The notes under the pieces were generated by a model, which worked only from the letters and a program-made list of their open reading frames with translations, was not told the DNA's origin and did not search any database. Shown one piece after another: positions 1 through 5,545 of a stretch of 16,235 bases of DNA. Source of the stretch: CAIWXH01 sp964555675 (GTDB lineage Bacteria; Chloroflexota; Chloroflexia; Chloroflexales; Chloroflexaceae); the NCBI GenBank assembly GCA_964555675.1, contig CAZKTU010000142.1, positions 1-16,235 on the forward strand, written 5' to 3'. Positions within the stretch are counted from its first letter, which is position 1, and every line of letters starts with the position of its first letter. The position numbers and the translations under genes are program-made.

Positions 1-50
1 CGCACCCAGCCCCCGTAAGGGCGCACCCAGCCCCCGTAAGGGCGCACCCA
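1..50. repeat. 21-bp tandem repeat, two full copies plus a partial third
   Basis: Two perfect 21-bp units lie at 1-21 and 22-42, each starting CGCACCCAGC and ending CCGTAAGGG. The first 8 bases of a third copy follow at 43-50. The array touches the window edge, so it may extend further left. Related GCGCCCA-type fragments recur around 57-66 and 75-83, suggesting decay of a longer array. No coding frame uses it convincingly. The unit is too short, and without spacers, to be CRISPR. Confidence 0.85.
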
Positions 51-61
51 TGTGTGCGCCC
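40..61. other. 8-bp-arm inverted repeat (hairpin)
   Basis: GGGCGCAC (40-47) and GTGCGCCC (54-61) are perfect complements around the 6-nt loop CCATGT. The hairpin grows out of the end of the tandem repeat. No T-run follows on either strand, so it is not a textbook intrinsic terminator. It could help end a gene lying to the left of the window. Confidence 0.45.
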
Positions 62-106
62 ACCCAACCCGTCTGCGCCCAACCCCGCAGAACAGCTCGG
101 CCGAAG

Positions 107-130
107 TTCGTGATAGATTCGTGATAGAAT
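107..130 (+). promoter_or_regulatory. Direct repeat with extended -10 promoter of the response-regulator gene
   Basis: The 11-mer TTCGTGATAGA occurs twice back to back (107-117 and 118-128). The second copy runs into TGATAGAAT (122-130), an extended -10 element (TGn followed by TAGAAT, 5 of 6 matches to TATAAT). No convincing -35 hexamer sits 16-18 bp upstream, as expected for extended -10 promoters. Transcription would start near 137, giving a leader of about 60 nt. The tandem copies could be an operator or alternative promoter positions. Confidence 0.5.
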
Positions 131-195
131 AGTTAACGCGCTACGTCGTAGTGGCACGGCCCAACGCAATGATCGTATGTGGCTAAGGAGCTTGT

Positions 196-570
196 GTGAG
201 TCTGCCGGACCACGGGCCCTTGATCCTGGTGGTTGACGACGACCTGGCCATGCTCGAGTTGCTGGCAAGTGTGCTCGACGAAGAGGGATATGTCGTGCGC
301 ACTGCGCCGGGCGGCCTTCAGGCTCTGGCGATGATCGACCAGGAACCCCCCGGGCTGGTGCTGCTCGACTGGATGATGCCGACCATGCGTGGCGACGAGG
401 TGCTCCGCAAGCTCAGGGCGGGGCCGCATCACGCTCTCCCCGTCGTGATCCTCTCGGCCAACGGCGACGCCCGCGCCCTGCTCGCCGAGGGGGCCAATGC
501 CTTTATCCCCAAGCCCTTCGACCTCGATGCCCTGCTCTCCTGTGTGGCCCGCTTCGTGCGGAATACATAA
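196..570 (+). CDS. Stand-alone receiver-domain response regulator (CheY-like)
   Basis: This 124-aa protein is a single phosphoacceptor receiver domain with no output domain. The acidic pocket is D14-D15-D16 in the VVDDD motif. The phosphoacceptor is D58 (LLDWMMP), the switch Ser is S87 (ILSA), and the conserved Lys is K106 (PKPF). All residues needed for phosphorylation are therefore present. Translation starts at GTG 196, chosen because AAGGAG (185-190) sits 5 nt upstream and the frame is receiver-like from residue 9. No histidine kinase is visible, so it is an orphan here. It would act in the cytoplasm by protein-protein contact, like CheY or Spo0F. It converges on the NHLP/cyclase unit. 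Its partner cannot be named from the sequence. Confidence 0.93.
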   Translation: MSLPDHGPLILVVDDDLAMLELLASVLDEEGYVVRTAPGGLQALAMIDQEPPGLVLLDWMMPTMRGDEVLRKLRAGPHHALPVVILSANGDARALLAEGANAFIPKPFDLDALLSCVARFVRNT

Positions 571-614
571 GAGGGCCGAACTCGCCCGGCTGAAGCTGCG
601 TCACGCGAGGATCG

Positions 615-636
615 CAGGGAGGGCTTGCCCTCCCTG
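615..636. terminator. Hairpin between convergent genes (possible bidirectional terminator)
   Basis: CAGGGAGGGC (615-624) and GCCCTCCCTG (627-636) form a perfect 10-bp stem with a TT centre. It lies midway in the 91-bp gap between the convergent response-regulator and NHLP-peptide genes. There is no clean U-tract on either side (plus-strand tail AAATCCCCCCTTCCC). Its position suggests termination in both directions, but the tail is weak. Confidence 0.5.
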
Positions 637-661
637 AAATCCCCCCTTCCCTTGCGAGCCT

Positions 662-880
662 TTAGATGAAGCCCTTGCCCGCGCTCTTCGAGAGGCGCGC
701 GTCGAGCTTGCCCGCGAAGGCCTTCATGCTCTCCTGGTCGAGGGCCTCGAGAGCGTCGAGCTCGCTCTCGCTCAAATCGTAGCCGGCACACGCTGCGCGC
801 GCGTTGTCGATCAGCTGCTGGCGGAACTCGGCGTCGGTGATGGCGCGGCCGATGACCTGCTGGACGGCTTCCTGGGACAT
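662..880 (-). CDS. NHLP-clan small peptide, Os1348-like
   Basis: This 72-aa protein resembles the Os1348/Franean1_4349-type peptides of the NHLP (nitrile hydratase leader peptide-related) clan. The family-like block is residues 9-44: VIGRAITDAEFRQQL, then an AGYDLSESELDAL segment. Clan members often serve as RiPP precursor leaders, but many Chloroflexota copies have no known product. The C-terminal part (45-72) is a charged helix ending SKSAGKGFI. There is no double-Gly protease site, Cys-rich core or Ser/Thr-rich core, and no maturation enzyme nearby. The start at 880 is supported by GAGGAG (895-890), 9 nt upstream, in the 20-bp gap after the cyclase stop codon. The tight spacing and shared strand argue for co-transcription with the cyclase. 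The family call is from recalled sequence pattern. The function is unknown. Confidence 0.78.
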   Translation of the reverse strand: MSQEAVQQVIGRAITDAEFRQQLIDNARAACAGYDLSESELDALEALDQESMKAFAGKLDARLSKSAGKGFI

Positions 881-900
881 AAGGCTGTGCTCCTCATTGC

Positions 901-3900
901 TTAGTGGTGGCCGAGCCGGCGCAGCTCGCCGGCGGCCCCGATCCTGCGAAACGTCTCCTCTGCCCGCACTAGATACGCGCCCGCCGTCGGATCGTTACAG
1001 GCCGCGAGGGCCTCCCCAAGCCGGGCCTCGGTCCTCGCCGTCTCGAGGGCGCTGTTGGTCGCCGCGAAGAGCTCGAGGGCGGCCGCGAAGTGGGCTTCGA
1101 AGCCGCCCCGCCCCTCGCGCCGGGCGCCGATCTCGCCCAGTAGCCTCAGGGCGACGCCCTGATCCAGCTTGCTGCCGATCCGCTCCGCGCCCGCGGCGGC
1201 CTCGCTCGCCGCCTCGGCGGCTCGCTCCAGCAGGGCTGCGCGCTCGATCGCATCCCGGCTCGCCCTGGCGGCGGCGAGGTCGGCCTCGGCCAGGGCGCTG
1301 AGGGCCTCGGCCTCGAGCTGGGGCGCCCTGCTGCGCCGCGCCACCTCCAGGGACTGTTCGGCCAGCGAGCGTGCCTCGTTGGGCTGGCCCTCGCCAACCG
1401 CGGCCAGGGCCAGCATGGCGAGGGTGTTGCCCTCTTCGTACACGGCCTCCTGCTCTCGGTGGAGGGCCAGGGCGCTCTCGTGGCAGCGTCGGGCTTCGCC
1501 ATACTCCCCGCGCCCCGCCGCGATCACGCCCAGGGTGTCGAAGACCTTGGCGATCCCGTCGCGGTCGCCCATCTCTTCGCAGAGGGCCATGGCGTCGCGG
1601 CAGGCCGCCTCGGCCTCGGTGTAGCGGTCGAGCCTGTAGTAGCCGTAGGCCGCGTTCAGCACGACACTGCTCAGGACATACTTCGCGCTGATCTTGCGGG
1701 CCAGCGTCTCGGCCTCGCCGTAGTGGCGCACCGCGTGGGCGTAGTCGCCCCGCAGCTGCGCCAGGTAGCCCAGGTTATTGTGCGAGCGGGCGCAGCCGTA
1801 GAGGTCGTCGATCGCCTCCTGGGCCGCGAGGGCGTTCTCGAAGTGGAAGCCCGCCGTCTCGTAGTCGCCCCGCATCGCGTAGAGCGTGCCCATGAGCTGC
1901 TGCAGGTCGGCCTCGATGCGCTCATCCTCGGCGCTGCGGCGGTCGTCGCGGATCTTCGACAGGCCCACCTGGCAGATCTCCAGGGCCCGGTCGAACTCGC
2001 CGAGGCGCCGCAATGCCTGGCCCATGTCCGCGTACACCGCGGCCAGCAGCAGGGGCGGCACGGCGCTCAGGTTGGCCCTGCAGAGCGCCTCGGCCTCGCG
2101 CAGCTTCGCCAGGGCCTCGCTGTAGCGGCCCTGCTTCTCGAGGGCGTCGCCCCACGAGCGCAGGACCTCCGCGGCGACGGCCGCCGGCAGCACGACCGCC
2201 TCGGCCTCGGCGAGGGCCGCGTATTCGACGATCGCCTCCTCGTAGCGGCCCAGGGTGCACAGCACGTCACCGAGGGCCTCGCGCGCCTCCCACCCACGCG
2301 GGTCGGCCGGGGCGCCGGCCAGGACCTCCAGGGCCCAGCGGAAGTGCTGGATGGCCTGGTCGTTGGCGTAGTCGTCGCGGGCGATATGGCCTGCCAGCAG
2401 CAGGTAGGGCACCGCGCGCTCCGGCTGATCGCTCAGCCTGAAGTGGTGCGCGAGGAGAAAGATCATGGATCCGCCCGCCCGCGCCTCGCGGCTGAGCAAC
2501 GAGCCGTTGCGCCCGATCTGCACGAGCGAGTCGCCGTACTGGGCCTTGACCCGCTCAAGCTCCTCGGCGTTGAGCGCCTCGAGGTGCTCGCCGATCCGCC
2601 GGTGCAGCTCGCGCCGGCGCGCGTACAGCAGGCTCTGGTAGGCGACCTCCTGCAGCAGCGCGTGGCGGAAGAGGTGGACGCGCTCGGGCCGCTCGCGCTC
2701 AGTCGCGGTCAGCTCTTCGTGGTCGAGCTGCACCAGCCGGCGCACCAGGGCCTCGAAGTCGGCGCCCTGGATCGAGTGCACAATGCCCACCGGGAAGCGC
2801 TGCCCGACCACCGAGGCCACCCGCAGCAGCGCCCGCGAGTGCTCGTCGAGCCGGTCGATGCGCGCCAAGAGCAGCCCGCTCAGGCTGTCGGGCAGCGCGT
2901 CGACCGCCTCGAAGGCCCCCGTCGACCCCGCGCCCTCGACGGCCCGCAGCAGCTCTTCGAGGTAGAGCGGGTTGCCCGCCGCCCGGGCCACCAGGCGCCC
3001 CCGCAGCTCATCGCTGAGGCCCGCAGGTCCGGCCAGCGCATCCAGCAGCGCCGCGCCCGCGTCGTGCGCGAGCGGGCCAAGCTCGAGCACGTCGGCCCCA
3101 TCGCCCTGCTTGCCGCTCCCCCACTCGAGCCCGCCGCGGTGCAGCCCCAGCAGCAGGATGGGGTCGCCCCCAACCCGCGCCGCCACATACTGCCACAGGT
3201 CGAGCGAGACCTGGTCGGCCCACTGCAGGTTGTCGAAGACGAGGACCAGGCCAGCGTTTGTCTGAGCGCCCCGAGCCCCGCCGAGCAGCAGCGTGTCCTG
3301 CGCAGTCGCCCGCAGCAGCCCCAGCACAATTTCGAACCGTCGCGCCTGGCGCTGACTCGGGTCGAGGGCGCGCACGATCGTGTTGTCCTCGACCTCGAGG
3401 CGCACCAGCTCGGCCATCAGCGGCAGCCAGTCGTCGGCGGGGAAGCCGGCGGCGGCCAGCGTCACACGCAGGGCCTGCTCCCTCGCCGCCTGGCTCGCGC
3501 CCCGCGGGATCTGGCAGAGGTCGCGCAAGATCTCGCCCCAGGGGGCGTAGGGCGTGGCGCTGTTGTAGGCCAGGCAGCGCACGCTCAGCACGCGAGCCCC
3601 CACGGCCAGGCCTTCCTCGGCCAGAGCTGCGGCCAGGCGTGACTTGCCGATGCCCGCCTCGCCCTGCACCCGCACCGCTCGCCCGTGGCCATCGAGGGTG
3701 CCCTCGAGGTGGCCCCGCAGCCAGGCCAGCTCGCCCGAGCGGCCCAGCAGCGGGAGCGCCGGCGCCTCAAGCTGAACGTTGTCGCGCTCGCCGGCCAGCC
3801 GCAGCAACGTGAGGGGCTCGCTCTTGCCCTTGGCGGCGACCTGCCGCTCGTCGTCGCAGATCAGGGCGTGGCCCACCAGCCCTGCCGTGGCGGCGGCGAG

Positions 3901-5271
3901 GCGCACTTCGCCCCAGGCGGCCGCGGACATGACCCGGGCGGCCACATTCACGGCGTCGCCCATCACCGTGTACTCTTTGCGGCCGGCCGTGCCGACGTTC
4001 CCCGCGAAGACGTTGCCGGTGTTCAGGCCGATGCGCAACTTCAGGCCCGCCATGGTCTGCTGCTCGGGCAGCGACTGCTGCATCAAGAGTGCGGCGCGGG
4101 CCGCGCGCTCGGCGTGGTCCTCGTGGGCCACAGGCGCCCCGAAGACGGCCATCAGCTTGTCGCCGTCCTCGGCCAGATCGAGCTTGTTGACGAAGCCGCC
4201 GAACTGGGTCACCGCCGCCTGCAACGGTCGTAGCAGGGCGTCGACCGCCGCCGCAGCCTCGGGCGCGGGCAGCCGCTCGACCAACTCGCCGAGGCCGGCC
4301 ACCTGAGCGAAGAGCACGCTCACCGGACGCAGATCGGCCTCGACCCGGGGCCGGTTGGGGTCGGCCAGGATGCGCGCCAGTAGGTGCGGCGGAAGGTAGG
4401 GGCTGATCCGGTCGAGCTGCCGGGCCAGCTCGTCGAGGGCGGCCACGCTCAAGGCGGGCGTAATCGCCTCTGGGGCCGGGGCAGGTACAGGCCCGTTCGC
4501 ACCGCTCAGCCCGCGCACGCGCACGAAAGTCGGCTCAGCCTCGATGGGCTCGCCTGCGGCCTGCTTGGCCACCGCCGCCCAGGCCTGCGGCCCCAGGACC
4601 AGCTCTCCGCTGCCGCCGTAGCCCTCGGCGCGGGCGACGTCGCGCACGGCCCGGCCCATGGCGCTGTAGCGCAAGGCCTGGGGGTTGCCGGCGCTGACCA
4701 GGGCGACCCGGCCCGCCTCGACTCCGATATGCAGACTCAGCGGGAAGCTGTCGATCCCGGGGACGTCGCGCGTGAAGCCGGCCAACTCGTCGAGCAGCCG
4801 CAGCGCGGTCGCCGTAGCGGTGTGGGCCGGGGCCGGCCCCTCGAAGAGCACCAGCAGGGCGTCGCCGCCGAAAGTCACCAGGTCGCCGCCGGCCTCCTCG
4901 ATCAGCCGGATCATCGTGCCGAAGTAGCTGTTGAGCGTCTCGGTCACCACCTCGGTGCCCTCGCGCCCCAGTACGCTCAGGCGCTCGGCCAGAGCGGTCG
5001 AGCCGCTCACGTCGGCGAAGAGCAGGGCGCCCTCGACCCACTCGAGCCAGGGGCCCTCGCCCTCGTCGCTGAGTTGGCGGGCCAGCAGCCGCCTGGGCAG
5101 GTAGGTCGAGATGGCGTAGCGTGCGCCGGCCAGCTGCGAGGTCGCCAGGTACAGATCGGCCTTCCGCGCACCCCCCGCCACGATCGTGGACGCGAGCTCG
5201 GGGCCGAGGTAGCGCGCGAGCCGCGCCTCGCTGCCCGGCGGGAGGATCTGGAAAGGGTTGTCCTGGGGCAT
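901..5271 (-). CDS. Adenylyl cyclase (tandem class III domains) with P-loop ATPase and TPR region, sAC-like
   Basis: This ~1,456-aa cytoplasmic protein is predicted to make cAMP from ATP. Domain order: N-terminal segment (1-79), cyclase C1 (80-252), cyclase C2 (315-495), AAA/STAND-type ATPase (from ~507; Walker A GEAGIGKS at 537-544, Walker B VFDNLQWAD around D680), helical region, then about ten TPRs (~939-1456). C1 keeps the metal ligands D87 and D137 but has T133 and R210 where Lys and Asn are usual. C2 has Q323 instead of the first Asp but keeps K363, T435, N442 and R446. The two halves thus complete one site. The architecture matches animal soluble adenylyl cyclase. Start: ATG 5271 has GGAG 4 nt upstream and begins MPQDNPF; ATG 5310, 13 codons upstream, has only a weak GGTGAG and remains possible. 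The TPR/ATPase part probably senses a partner. The NHLP peptide gene follows after 20 bp. Confidence 0.92.
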   Translation of the reverse strand: MPQDNPFQILPPGSEARLARYLGPELASTIVAGGARKADLYLATSQLAGARYAISTYLPRRLLARQLSDEGEGPWLEWVEGALLFADVSGSTALAERLSVLGREGTEVVTETLNSYFGTMIRLIEEAGGDLVTFGGDALLVLFEGPAPAHTATATALRLLDELAGFTRDVPGIDSFPLSLHIGVEAGRVALVSAGNPQALRYSAMGRAVRDVARAEGYGGSGELVLGPQAWAAVAKQAAGEPIEAEPTFVRVRGLSGANGPVPAPAPEAITPALSVAALDELARQLDRISPYLPPHLLARILADPNRPRVEADLRPVSVLFAQVAGLGELVERLPAPEAAAAVDALLRPLQAAVTQFGGFVNKLDLAEDGDKLMAVFGAPVAHEDHAERAARAALLMQQSLPEQQTMAGLKLRIGLNTGNVFAGNVGTAGRKEYTVMGDAVNVAARVMSAAAWGEVRLAAATAGLVGHALICDDERQVAAKGKSEPLTLLRLAGERDNVQLEAPALPLLGRSGELAWLRGHLEGTLDGHGRAVRVQGEAGIGKSRLAAALAEEGLAVGARVLSVRCLAYNSATPYAPWGEILRDLCQIPRGASQAAREQALRVTLAAAGFPADDWLPLMAELVRLEVEDNTIVRALDPSQRQARRFEIVLGLLRATAQDTLLLGGARGAQTNAGLVLVFDNLQWADQVSLDLWQYVAARVGGDPILLLGLHRGGLEWGSGKQGDGADVLELGPLAHDAGAALLDALAGPAGLSDELRGRLVARAAGNPLYLEELLRAVEGAGSTGAFEAVDALPDSLSGLLLARIDRLDEHSRALLRVASVVGQRFPVGIVHSIQGADFEALVRRLVQLDHEELTATERERPERVHLFRHALLQEVAYQSLLYARRRELHRRIGEHLEALNAEELERVKAQYGDSLVQIGRNGSLLSREARAGGSMIFLLAHHFRLSDQPERAVPYLLLAGHIARDDYANDQAIQHFRWALEVLAGAPADPRGWEAREALGDVLCTLGRYEEAIVEYAALAEAEAVVLPAAVAAEVLRSWGDALEKQGRYSEALAKLREAEALCRANLSAVPPLLLAAVYADMGQALRRLGEFDRALEICQVGLSKIRDDRRSAEDERIEADLQQLMGTLYAMRGDYETAGFHFENALAAQEAIDDLYGCARSHNNLGYLAQLRGDYAHAVRHYGEAETLARKISAKYVLSSVVLNAAYGYYRLDRYTEAEAACRDAMALCEEMGDRDGIAKVFDTLGVIAAGRGEYGEARRCHESALALHREQEAVYEEGNTLAMLALAAVGEGQPNEARSLAEQSLEVARRSRAPQLEAEALSALAEADLAAARASRDAIERAALLERAAEAASEAAAGAERIGSKLDQGVALRLLGEIGARREGRGGFEAHFAAALELFAATNSALETARTEARLGEALAACNDPTAGAYLVRAEETFRRIGAAGELRRLGHH

Positions 5272-5434
5272 CTCGCTCCGCCGTAGATCTGGGCTTACTG
5301 CCACGTGCATTATACGTCGCGCTCACCGTATTCAGAGGGGCGAATTGCTTGGGAGGCTCTTCCCATTAAACGTGGCCAAGATTACAATTCGATGACGTGT
5401 GGCCGCGCTCTTAACCTCCTCGTGATCGGCCTGA

Positions 5435-5443
5435 TGCTATACT
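5435..5443 (+). promoter_or_regulatory. Extended -10 promoter for the two-lipoprotein unit
   Basis: TGCTATACT gives TGn plus TATACT (5438-5443; 5 of 6 matches to TATAAT). The hexamer at 17-bp spacing (5415-5420, CCTCCT) is not a -35 box, which fits an extended -10 type. Transcription would start near 5450, leaving a ~95-nt leader before the TTG start at 5546. No clear promoter for the divergent cyclase gene was recognised in 5272-5434, only AT-richer patches around 5365-5395. Confidence 0.5.
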
Positions 5444-5545
5444 CCGACCGTCGCCGGCTCTGTTGGAACCGGCGTCCCGCCCCGTTCGTTCATTTAGTGA
5501 CACTACCCCACATCCCCCCCACGCACCAGGCAAGAGGAGGTCCCC

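Noticed and set aside
1..50. CRISPR array
   Set aside because: The 21-bp units are directly adjacent with no spacers.
429..791. 120-aa minus-strand frame across the receiver 3' end and NHLP gene
   Set aside because: It is an Arg-rich shadow that crosses the convergent hairpin. Both overlapping genes have better motifs and RBSs.
662..880. Complete RiPP biosynthetic cluster
   Set aside because: No radical SAM, LanM, YcaO, peptidase or peptide-exporting ABC transporter gene is present in the 16 kb.
1459..3642. 727-aa open frame on the plus strand inside the cyclase gene
   Set aside because: It is the antisense shadow of a high-GC gene. It has no domain motifs and no RBS, whereas the minus frame carries clear cyclase, Walker and TPR motifs throughout.
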